Source: JBFWPF01 sp050250135 (lineage in GTDB: Bacteria; Chlamydiota; Chlamydiia; Chlamydiales; JAFEGQ01). Taken from it: a stretch of DNA of 5,506 nt. This document shows, one piece after another, positions 1 through 5,204 of the stretch. Made by a program: the position numbers and the translations under genes. Position 1 is the stretch's first letter. The number at the start of each line of letters is the position of its first letter. The notes below the pieces were generated by a model. It ran no database searches and had not been told where the DNA came from. It was given only the letters and a program-made list of their open reading frames with translations. The DNA lies in assembly GCA_050250135.1 (NCBI GenBank), contig JBFWPF010000044.1, positions 1-5,506 of the forward strand, given 5' to 3'.

Positions 1-41
1 TGGTCCACAATTCTTGGGCTGGTCTTTTCATTGGCCGACAT
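1..41 (-). CDS. N-terminus of an unidentified protein, cut by the left edge
   Basis: An ATG on the minus strand at 41-39 is preceded by a perfect AGGAGG (53-48) at a six-base distance, so this is a well-supported translation start. The visible product begins MSANEKTSPRIVD and runs off the window. Only 13 complete codons are visible, too few to recognise a family. It lies just downstream of the broken AbiEii toxin gene, on the same strand and by chance in the same reading frame, with an in-frame TAG (47-45) between them. It could be an independent gene downstream of the toxin-antitoxin module, or a restart within toxin remains; the strong SD favours an independent gene. Confidence 0.5.
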   Translation of the reverse strand, partial: MSANEKTSPRIVD

Positions 42-116
42 ATTCTACCTCCTTTGGTCGGGAAGGTAAAATTCATGCCATCTAGGCCCTAAAATGAAAA
101 GTTAATTTTTGATGCG

Positions 117-464
117 CTAGCCCTGGGGATGAGCTAGCTCAGTAATTTTTACCCTTTCAAATGAGAAGCCATCTGTAAGGTGAACGGCACAAATACCATC
201 AATCGCCCGGCCTACAAAATCCATGCTGTTGGCTAGCCCATTGACCAGAAAATCTAGGTCTTTTGTTTCCCGACCCAGGGGAATGTATCGAGCTAATAAA
301 TTGCCTCCCTTTAGGATGAAATGCTCCTTATATTCAGACCGGCAAAGTCGTGCTAAGAAGCGCTCTAAAATCAAGTTCTGCCAGAGCTGAGCAAATGTCC
401 CCTTACCCTCTCTAGCGAGGGTTCGGAGGCGTTCCTTCACCGACTGTTCTTGCGCTTTACTCAT
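117..464 (-). pseudogene. Truncated AbiEii-type nucleotidyltransferase toxin (type IV toxin-antitoxin)
   Basis: The 115-residue product matches the N-terminal part of the AbiEii/AbiGii nucleotidyltransferase toxin family. It has the helical start with ERFLARL (34-40), then FILKGGNLLARY (49-60) with the Lys-Gly-Gly of motif I, then RETKDLDFL (65-73) carrying the paired acidic residues D69 and D71 expected at the metal site. Family members are usually about 220-300 residues, so more than half is missing. The frame ends at TAG (119-117), just where relatives continue with a Gly-Tyr-Arg-Ile/Val type segment. Reading on gives RIKN, another stop (TAA, 104-102), then LFILGPRWHEFYLP and a third stop (47-45), which looks like decayed continuation. 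The start overlaps the stop of the antitoxin gene as ATGA (461-464) and has no SD of its own, implying translational coupling. Family identity is strong from the motifs; loss of toxin activity is inferred from the missing C-terminal half. Confidence 0.75.
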
Positions 465-1057
465 GTTGTGAGGGCAATAACAAAAGGGCGAATATTGACC
501 CGAAGTTGCCGGGCATAATCCATTAACTTACCTATATCAGGCCGATAACCATCGGTGTGGTGAAGATAGGCCTGCAGGGCTTTTACCGCCACCTCTTCAC
601 TCAGGTGGCGAAAGGCATCGACTACAGTTCGCTCCCGATCAAATATCCTCAGAGAACAAGAACCCAGCTTTATCTGCGTCTGTCCTAGTGTCATGTTACG
701 CATCCGAATAATGCGCGCCTTGGGTCTACGAGGGCTTTTTGAGGTATGGGGTACTGCGATCCAAAATGCACGCATGACCTGATCGGTTAGACCGTAATAG
801 CAAAGGGCTGAAATCAGGCAGATGACTCCATTCGGAATGCTCAGAGCAACCTGGGCCAGGTCTTCCCATTCGAACTGAATATCGAGAGAGGACTCCATGC
901 CCCGGTAGACTCCCCGGCTGATCCGTTCGATGACCCCCTTATTGCAGTAGTAGGCCAGCATACGAGAAGGGACGCCTGCTGCCCGCGCCTCAGCTGCAGT
1001 AAAAATGGCACGCTTTGCAAGGTCCTGAATAACGGAATCATACTTCGAATCGCCCAT
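461..1057 (-). CDS. AbiEi-type antitoxin / winged-helix transcriptional regulator
   Basis: This 198-residue protein has the organisation of AbiEi antitoxins. An N-terminal winged helix-turn-helix (about 15-52) contains IFTAAEARAAGV and ends with the signature GVIERISRGVYR (41-52). An antitoxin core follows, with LISALCYYGLTDQ (81-93) and FDRERTVVDAFR (139-150), then a helical C-terminus. AbiEi proteins repress their own operon by binding inverted repeats at the promoter and counteract AbiEii without stable binding, as known for type IV systems. The gene overlaps the truncated toxin gene by four bases (ATGA). The ATG at 1057 is the first in frame after an in-frame stop about 45 bases upstream. 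Its SD is weak (AAGAAC), which is common for these genes. The reading frame is intact although the toxin is broken, so the regulator may persist alone. Family assignment is confident; function in this host is inferred. Confidence 0.85.
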   Translation of the reverse strand: MGDSKYDSVIQDLAKRAIFTAAEARAAGVPSRMLAYYCNKGVIERISRGVYRGMESSLDIQFEWEDLAQVALSIPNGVICLISALCYYGLTDQVMRAFWIAVPHTSKSPRRPKARIIRMRNMTLGQTQIKLGSCSLRIFDRERTVVDAFRHLSEEVAVKALQAYLHHTDGYRPDIGKLMDYARQLRVNIRPFVIALTT

Positions 1058-1189
1058 GTTCTTGATGTAACACAGGCACCCATATTCTGCAAATGTGTTC
1101 CTTTATTTCATATAATGCCCCCTCCAGACGACCCTAGAATAAGCGCTCCGGCAGCAGAGTTCCATGCCGGGGAAGGTAGCGAATATACG
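1058..1189. other. Intergenic region upstream of the antitoxin gene
   Basis: This 132-base gap separates the 3' end of the pseudokinase gene from the start of the AbiEi gene, both on the minus strand. It should hold the toxin-antitoxin promoter. No convincing -35/-10 pair is visible on the minus strand; an AT-rich stretch near 1100-1116 is the best place for a -10. A GC-rich inverted repeat, CCGGCA (1148-1153) with TGCCGG (1165-1170) around an 11-base loop, lies about 20 bases beyond the pseudokinase stop. It could form a hairpin, but no T-run follows on the minus strand, so it is not a standard intrinsic terminator. Confidence 0.4.
1069..1099. promoter_or_regulatory. Possible AbiEi operator (inverted repeat)
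   Basis: AACACA (1069-1074) and TGTGTT (1094-1099) form a six-base inverted repeat with a 19-base gap, lying 12-42 bases upstream of the AbiEi start. AbiEi antitoxins are known to autoregulate through inverted repeats near their promoter, so the position is right. The arms are short and could occur by chance. Confidence 0.2.
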
Positions 1190-2077
1190 CTATTTGTGCA
1201 CTTTGATCTTCTGGAGCCGCTCGGCGACCTGAGCGGCGGAAGGGAGAGAATCCCCCTTCTTGGCAAGCTCCGACCATAAGGTCTTCAGCTCTTTGGGAAT
1301 TTCCTGACCTTCAAAGGACTCGCGGATGAGGCGGGCGAAGCACTGGAGGTCGTAGGTTTGCCCCTCTGGCCCCTCCGTATGGCTAAGGCCGTTGACCTTT
1401 CCCGTAAGGGTAACGCCCTCTCCCTCGATGAGGAGCGCAGCTGGCCTAATATTGCCATGAGCCAGCCCCATCTCGTGGATCCGCGCCAGCCCCTCTGCAA
1501 CGTCTTGGAGCACCTTGAGCTTCTCCGAGGGGGTGTAACGGCTCCCCCTCAATAGGTCGCCGTTCCCCTTCATAAGGGGGGCAAAGAGGGCTAATTTCTC
1601 CTTCCCATGGCGGTAGTGGACCTTCGCCTCGCGGTGGCGCACGACCTTGTCATGGCTAGCCTCCCGCGACAGCTTCCATCCGTCCAGCGCCTCCCCAATT
1701 CCCCTAAATACCGTAATCTCAGCGATCTCCTCTGCCCCCTTCTCAGTGAGAGAAAGGGCCCTGTAGACCCTAGTAGACTCTCCCGAACCGACCTTTCCCC
1801 CCTTGTGCTTCTTCCCAAACGAGAGGATCAGCCCCCCTCCAGGGGTCAGGGTCAGGGCATAGGGGATCCCATGCTCTTTGCTCAGAAAGCGGGTCGTCTC
1901 GGCAACTCCCATCTGCTTTTGAGCGAACTTGAGCACCTGGGCAAGCTCATCTTGGGTAATGGGGAGCTTTAGCGGCTTAACCCTCCCCCACAACGTGTTA
2001 ACCGAAACCCGATTGACCCACCCCACCTGCTGAGAGAGCTTTGACCGCTTGGAGAAAGGCGGAACCACATAGGGCAT
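1190..2077 (-). CDS. Serine/threonine protein kinase-like protein, probable pseudokinase
   Basis: The 295-residue product has a divergent protein kinase fold after an unrecognised N-terminal region (1-90). GKVGSGESTRVYRA (94-107) matches the glycine-rich ATP loop. IAEITVF (118-124) sits where VAIK normally is, without the lysine. REAK (149-152) fits the helix C glutamate region. LFAPLMKGNGDLL (164-176) fits the hinge and helix D. VAEGLARIHEMGLAHGNIRP (193-212) is helix E and the catalytic loop, with HGN in place of HRD. GLS (230-232) replaces DFG, and YDLQCFARLIRESF (242-255) resembles helix F. The C-lobe is short, with no APE motif. ATP-dependent phosphotransfer therefore looks unlikely; a scaffold, binding or regulatory role is inferred. 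The frame also allows an ATG at 2110, adding 11 residues, but a TATAAT at 2117-2122 would leave that start without a leader, so 2077 is preferred. Neither has a good SD. Kinase ancestry is fairly sure; partner and role are unknown. Confidence 0.65.
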   Translation of the reverse strand: MPYVVPPFSKRSKLSQQVGWVNRVSVNTLWGRVKPLKLPITQDELAQVLKFAQKQMGVAETTRFLSKEHGIPYALTLTPGGGLILSFGKKHKGGKVGSGESTRVYRALSLTEKGAEEIAEITVFRGIGEALDGWKLSREASHDKVVRHREAKVHYRHGKEKLALFAPLMKGNGDLLRGSRYTPSEKLKVLQDVAEGLARIHEMGLAHGNIRPAALLIEGEGVTLTGKVNGLSHTEGPEGQTYDLQCFARLIRESFEGQEIPKELKTLWSELAKKGDSLPSAAQVAERLQKIKVHK

Positions 2078-2110
2078 TATTAATTTCGATATTCCACTAA
2101 TAAAATACAT

Positions 2111-2201
2111 AACATAATTATAAACAAAAATAATTAATATTAGTTATTGTTTATATTAATACTTATGTACGTGTTGATAATGAGAGACTTGTGAAATTAG
2201 C
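2111..2201 (-). promoter_or_regulatory. AT-rich promoter region of the pseudokinase gene
   Basis: This gap is strikingly AT-rich compared with the GC-rich genes on both sides. On the minus strand it contains a perfect TATAAT (2122-2117), which would place transcription start near 2110 and give a leader of about 33 bases before the ATG at 2077. The matching -35 region is poor (TAACTA near 2146-2141). The region suggests the pseudokinase gene has its own promoter rather than depending on the gene upstream. No hairpin terminator for the upstream gene is visible. Confidence 0.4.
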
Positions 2202-3032
2202 CTATTGGCGGTACCAGCCCCCTTCTAGCCGGTCCCAGAAGAAGCGCCGCCCCAGCTGATCGCGGATGTAGCGCCGCTCGACCAGCTCCTCTGTCCACCA
2301 CCCCCAGCTGACCTCCCACTCCCAGGCCGCTTTGCCCACCCGATCGACCGGGGTTGGGGTGCAGAGGGGAGCCGCCACATCCCGCTTCAATAGGCTCTCC
2401 AGATGGGCCCGCCGCTCAGGCAAGGGGGAATGGGGCTCATCCCACACCACCCCCATCGCCCCCTTTGCCACGCGCCGCCCCTTTAGCTCCTCTAACACAC
2501 CCGCCATTCGCCGCTTCAGCTCCTCCTCTCGCGGCGGAAAGAGGGTCAGACTCCGGGCGCAGATCCGGAAAGTAGCCGTCACCTCCCACTCGACCAAAAT
2601 CGGCTCGGAAGGGAACTGAAGGTGCCTTTCGAGCTGGGCAAAAACAGCCGACCCATCCTTAGCCCCCCGCGAAAAATGGAGGGTGATGGGGACAGGTCTA
2701 CCCTGTTCCAGCTGGAATTGAAACTGGACACTCCGCAGCCGCCTCTCCTGTTTGGTCAGCTGCCCCACCACCCCATCGAAGGTCTGCGTCACCTGGTACC
2801 GAAGACTTTCAAGGCCGAAGAGCTCCCACTCCCCTTTTAGCGAGGAGGGGGTCTGCTCTTCGCAAGCCATTGCCCCCTCCCCCTGAAGCCGCTCCCAAAT
2901 CCGGAGGCCCTCCTCCCCAAACTGCCAGACCAGCTCATCGCAGCTAAGGCGGGCCACCTCATCGGCCGAGTGGAGCCCAAGGAGGGCAAGGCGGCGGGCA
3001 ACTTCTGGGTCATCGGTGAGCCTGGTGTCCAT
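2202..3032 (-). CDS. C-terminal half of an ImuB-like Y-family DNA polymerase (no catalytic palm)
   Basis: The 276-residue product aligns by eye with the second half of ImuB-like proteins, catalytically inactive Y-family polymerases that act with ImuA and DnaE2 in error-prone translesion synthesis. DDPEVARRLALLGLHSADEV (7-26) and ARLSCDELVWQFG (27-39) form a helix-hairpin-helix region. ELFGLESLRYQVT through RSLTLFP (about 70-166) resembles the little-finger domain. The tail, with ELVERRYIRDQLGRRFFWD and a final WYRQ (249-276), resembles the C-terminal domain found on ImuB proteins. Full family members have about 450-500 residues; the roughly 200-residue N-terminal palm/fingers part is absent. 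It is not hidden upstream, because an in-frame stop lies at 3068-3066 and yhhQ begins at 3129. TTG (3050) and GTG (3047) starts are possible; ATG 3032 with GGGG just upstream is preferred. The frame is long and intact. No imuA or dnaE2 is in view. It may be a beta-clamp-associated accessory or a decayed gene. Family placement is moderately sure. Confidence 0.6.
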   Translation of the reverse strand: MDTRLTDDPEVARRLALLGLHSADEVARLSCDELVWQFGEEGLRIWERLQGEGAMACEEQTPSSLKGEWELFGLESLRYQVTQTFDGVVGQLTKQERRLRSVQFQFQLEQGRPVPITLHFSRGAKDGSAVFAQLERHLQFPSEPILVEWEVTATFRICARSLTLFPPREEELKRRMAGVLEELKGRRVAKGAMGVVWDEPHSPLPERRAHLESLLKRDVAAPLCTPTPVDRVGKAAWEWEVSWGWWTEELVERRYIRDQLGRRFFWDRLEGGWYRQ

Positions 3033-3090
3033 ACGCCCCAGTTTCACCAAAAACAGGGGAGCCAGTCAAGGGGGCTGGAGGGCCGATTAC

Positions 3091-3119
3091 TTGCTGCAAG
3101 GGGGGTAATGGAGTAAAAT
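3091..3119 (+). promoter_or_regulatory. Candidate promoter of the yhhQ-tgt operon
   Basis: TTGCTG (3091-3096), a 17-base spacer and TAAAAT (3114-3119) form a plausible sigma-70-like promoter on the plus strand, in the gap between divergently transcribed genes. The -10 matches the consensus at five of six positions and the -35 at three. Transcription would start around 3125-3127, only a few bases before the yhhQ ATG, giving an almost leaderless message. If the real promoter lies further upstream, the GGAG at 3110-3113 would be transcribed instead. Confidence 0.35.
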
Positions 3120-3129
3120 GCTCCCCTGA
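3118..3129 (+). other. Three-codon mini-ORF overlapping the yhhQ start
   Basis: ATG CTC CCC TGA follows a GGAG (3110-3113) by four bases, and its stop overlaps the yhhQ start codon in the arrangement TGATG (3127-3131). The yhhQ ATG itself has no SD at normal distance. Ribosomes loaded on the mini-ORF could reinitiate on yhhQ. This is inferred from geometry only and competes with the leaderless-promoter reading of the same bases. Confidence 0.2.
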
Positions 3130-3782
3130 TGAATACCCTGCTTTTCTTTGCACATACGGTGGTGGTGCTAGGCTGTGTGCTAGGGGCGCTCCGCCTTGGG
3201 CGAGAGGCCCTCGTAGTGCTGGTCTCCCTCTTTGCCGTCATCGCTAACCTCTTTGTCCTCAAGCAGGTAACATTGTTTGGCCTGACGGTAACCTGCCCCG
3301 ATGTCTATGTGATCGGAAGCATGATGGCCCTCAACTTGTTGCAGGAATATTTTGGAAGGGAGGCGGTCAAGCGAGCCATTATCTACTCCTTTGCCTCGCT
3401 CATTTTGTTTGGAGTCATGGCCCAGTTCCACCTGCTGTATAGGCCGGCGAGTGCCGACTGGGCGCAAGGGCACTACCAGGCCCTATTGGGGATCCAACCG
3501 CGAATCTTGGGGGCCTCCTTGGTCGCCTTTCTGACCTCGCAGCTTCTCGATTATCGGCTGTTTAGGCTGCTAAAAGGGACACAGCTTCCGGTCGGCGTGC
3601 GGAGTGGCCTATCGCTTTTCACAGCACAGGTGGTCGATACGGTGCTGTTTGCCACCCTCGGCCTGTGGGGCAAAGTCGAGTCCCTCTCCCACATCATCTT
3701 CTTGGCGATTTTGATTAAGGGGATTTTGATTGCCTGCAGCGTCCCCTTTACCCAGCTCTCGAGGCGGGTCCATGCGGTTTGA
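3129..3782 (+). CDS. yhhQ: Queuosine precursor (queuine) transporter, YhhQ family
   Basis: This 217-residue hydrophobic protein belongs to the YhhQ/QPTR family (formerly DUF165), inner-membrane transporters that take up queuosine precursors. About six membrane segments can be picked out, for example 5-22, 27-47, 57-72, 83-103, 126-140 and 185-205. Family-like motifs are NLLQEYFGREAVKRA (69-83) after the third segment, TSQLLDYRLFRLLKG (136-150), and RSGLSLFTAQVVDT (158-171) followed by VLFATLGLWG. Length is typical, as E. coli YhhQ is about 220 residues. The 3' end overlaps tgt by 11 bases, so the two are almost certainly co-transcribed and translation-coupled. E. coli YhhQ carries preQ0/preQ1, whereas the Chlamydia trachomatis homologue has been reported to import queuine. 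The TGT active site next door suggests queuine here. The ATG at 3129 is chosen because it begins the first membrane helix; its SD is poor. Family assignment is strong, substrate inferred. Confidence 0.88.
   Translation: MNTLLFFAHTVVVLGCVLGALRLGREALVVLVSLFAVIANLFVLKQVTLFGLTVTCPDVYVIGSMMALNLLQEYFGREAVKRAIIYSFASLILFGVMAQFHLLYRPASADWAQGHYQALLGIQPRILGASLVAFLTSQLLDYRLFRLLKGTQLPVGVRSGLSLFTAQVVDTVLFATLGLWGKVESLSHIIFLAILIKGILIACSVPFTQLSRRVHAV
3761..3764 (+). promoter_or_regulatory. Ribosome binding site fixing the tgt start
   Basis: GAGG at 3761-3764 lies seven bases before ATG 3772 inside the end of yhhQ. It supports that start over the in-frame ATG at 3730, which would add 14 residues read from yhhQ coding sequence, show no homology to the family N-terminus and overlap yhhQ by more than 50 bases. 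Confidence 0.65.
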
Positions 3783-4893
3783 ACTGCTGTATCGGTCGAA
3801 AAAATCGCGGGCGCGCGTGGGGAGGATCCACACGGAGCATGGGGTGATTGACACGCCCGGCTTTGTGGCGGTGGGGACCAATGGGACGCTAAAGACCCTC
3901 GACAATAGCTTAGTCGATGAGGTGGGGCTCCAGCTGATGTTCTGCAACACCTACCATTTGCTGCTGCAGCCGGGAACCGACGTGGTGAGGGAGGCGGGGG
4001 GGCTCCACCGCTTTATCCACCGAAAAGGGCCGATCATCACCGACTCGGGGGGCTTTCAGGTCTTTAGCCTCGCCTATGGCGGCGTTGCCAGTGAGCTCAA
4101 GAGCCAAGGGGCCAAAAAGGGAGACGGCTCGGTTTTGAAGATCGATGAGGAGGGGGTCACCTTCCGCTCCTATCGGGATGGATCGAAGGTAACCCTAACG
4201 CCCGAGAGCTCGGTTAAAGCGCAAAAGGATCTCGGCGCCGATATCATTATCCCCCTTGACGAGCTCCCCCCCTACCACATCACGAGTGAGCACCTCCGGA
4301 CCAGTTTGGATCGGACCCACCGGTGGGAGGAGCGGTCGCTGAATACCCACTTGGAAAACCCGCAAGGGCAGGCGATGTACGGGGTCATTCATGGGGGGGT
4401 CGATCTGGAGATGCGAACTCTTAGTTGCCGCCACCTGACCCGCCTCCCCTTTGATGGCTTTGCGATCGGGGGGAGTGTGGGGAAGAACAAGGAGGAGATG
4501 ATGGAGATGCTCACCTGCATCCTCCCCCTATTGCCAGAAGAAAAGCCAAATCACCTGCTGGGGATTGGGGATCTGGCCTCGCTCGAGAGCTGCATCCCGC
4601 TGGGGATCGACACTTTTGACAGCAGCTACCCGACCAAGGCCGCGCGCCATGGGGTGGTTTTTACCAGCGAAGGGCCCCTGCGAATTGAGCAGCAGGCCAA
4701 CCGCTCCGACTATGGCCCTCTCGATGCCAATTGCTCCTGCCCCACCTGCAAACGGTTTTCGAGGGCCTACCTCCACCACCTTTTCAAGGCCAAAGAGCAA
4801 ACCGGGGGGATGCTCGCCTCCCTCCACAACCTTGCCTTTATGGTGAAAAAGATGGAAAGGATGAGGGAATCCATATTAATAGACCTAATATAA
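3772..4893 (+). CDS. tgt: tRNA-guanine(34) transglycosylase
   Basis: TGT swaps guanine 34 in tRNAs for Asp, Asn, His and Tyr for a queuosine-type base in the cytoplasm. The 373-residue product has the whole TIM-barrel family: TPGFVAVGT (28-36), CNTYHL (58-63), TDSGGFQVFSL with proton-acceptor D91 (90-100), substrate-binding D163, FAIGG (230-234), HLLGIGDL (261-268), nucleophile D283 in FDSSYPTKAARHG, and the zinc site C321, C323, C326 and H352. Length matches E. coli TGT (375). Compared with typical preQ1-using bacterial enzymes, DEC is DEL (L165), IQG is IHG (H207), and GGLAV is GGSVG (G237 at the position of Z. mobilis Val233). The last change and loss of the cysteine resemble queuine-using enzymes. 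A short extra stretch after SLAYGG (101-118) and the FDSSYPTKAARHG motif resemble chlamydial TGTs as I recall them. It overlaps yhhQ by 11 bases. No terminator hairpin follows. Identity is certain; queuine preference is inferred. Confidence 0.97.
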   Translation: MRFELLYRSKKSRARVGRIHTEHGVIDTPGFVAVGTNGTLKTLDNSLVDEVGLQLMFCNTYHLLLQPGTDVVREAGGLHRFIHRKGPIITDSGGFQVFSLAYGGVASELKSQGAKKGDGSVLKIDEEGVTFRSYRDGSKVTLTPESSVKAQKDLGADIIIPLDELPPYHITSEHLRTSLDRTHRWEERSLNTHLENPQGQAMYGVIHGGVDLEMRTLSCRHLTRLPFDGFAIGGSVGKNKEEMMEMLTCILPLLPEEKPNHLLGIGDLASLESCIPLGIDTFDSSYPTKAARHGVVFTSEGPLRIEQQANRSDYGPLDANCSCPTCKRFSRAYLHHLFKAKEQTGGMLASLHNLAFMVKKMERMRESILIDLI

Positions 4894-4967
4894 ACGACTT
4901 AAGCGCCAATCGGACCCGTATATACAATATATATCCAATGTGGTACCCTATGAGAAAGGAGCAAACT
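4894..4967 (+). promoter_or_regulatory. Promoter/operator region of the AbrB-type antitoxin gene
   Basis: Two TATATA blocks (4919-4924 and 4928-4933) flank CAA, making a symmetric AT-rich element about 35 bases before the antitoxin start. Within it TACAAT (4923-4928) matches a -10 box at five of six positions, but the -35 (TTAAGC, 4899-4904) is weak. A GGTACC palindrome lies at 4942-4947. AbrB/MazE antitoxins usually repress their own promoter through symmetric sites, so these are candidate operators. A strong AAAGGAG SD (4955-4961) sits six bases before ATG 4968 and sets that start over in-frame ATGs at 4938 and 4950. Confidence 0.4.
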
Positions 4968-5204
4968 ATGGCACTACACAAGCGGATTACGAAGCATGGC
5001 AATAGCTATGCGGTCATTCTCGATAAGGCGCTCATTGACCTGTTGGGATTTGACGTTAATGAGCCCCTAGAATTTGTTTCCCTAGATGGATCCTCACTGA
5101 CCATACGACAGGCCCCCTCTAAAGAACGAGAACGGCTCTTAGACAAAGCATGCAATGCTGTCGACAAGAGGTATGGCAAAGCGATGAAACGGTTAGCAGA
5201 ATAG
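4968..5204 (+). CDS. AbrB/MazE/SpoVT-fold antitoxin, apparently orphan
   Basis: This 78-residue protein has a swapped-hairpin AbrB/MazE DNA-binding domain. KRITKHGNSYAVILDKALI (5-23) is the family N-terminal strand with the HGNS turn. LLGFDVNEPLEFVSLDGSSL (25-44) is the second hairpin, and TIRQAP closes the domain at about 50. The tail ERLLDKACNAVDKRYGKAMK (54-73) followed by RLAE is helical and charged. It resembles AbrB-type antitoxins that, as I recall, often precede Doc/Fic 'death-on-curing' toxins, the tail being the part that neutralises the toxin. The start is fixed by AAAGGAG six bases upstream. No toxin frame follows: the next 258 bases have no Doc, Fic or MazF motif in any plus-strand frame. 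It is therefore an orphan antitoxin, a remnant of a lost module, or a stand-alone regulator. Family assignment is confident; toxin class is inferred. Confidence 0.85.
   Translation: MALHKRITKHGNSYAVILDKALIDLLGFDVNEPLEFVSLDGSSLTIRQAPSKERERLLDKACNAVDKRYGKAMKRLAE

Noticed and set aside
1148..1170. CCGGCA/TGCCGG hairpin as an intrinsic terminator for the pseudokinase gene
   Set aside because: The loop is 11 bases and no T-run follows on the minus strand, so it does not meet the usual terminator pattern.
1607..1972. 121-codon plus-strand frame opposite the pseudokinase gene
   Set aside because: It is a shadow of the minus-strand coding frame, proline/leucine-rich as expected from antisense reading, with no motif or SD.
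3730..3771. Longer tgt start at ATG 3730
   Set aside because: The extra 14 residues are read from the end of yhhQ, do not resemble TGT N-termini, and the internal ATG 3772 has a good GAGG seven bases upstream.
3609..3950. 113-codon minus-strand frame across the yhhQ-tgt junction
   Set aside because: Both underlying plus-strand genes are unambiguous; the antisense frame has no recognisable domain.
4731..4967. Longer reading frame extending the antitoxin N-terminus into tgt
   Set aside because: This part overlaps the zinc-site region of tgt out of frame, and the strong AAAGGAG before ATG 4968 fixes the true start of an AbrB-fold protein of normal length.
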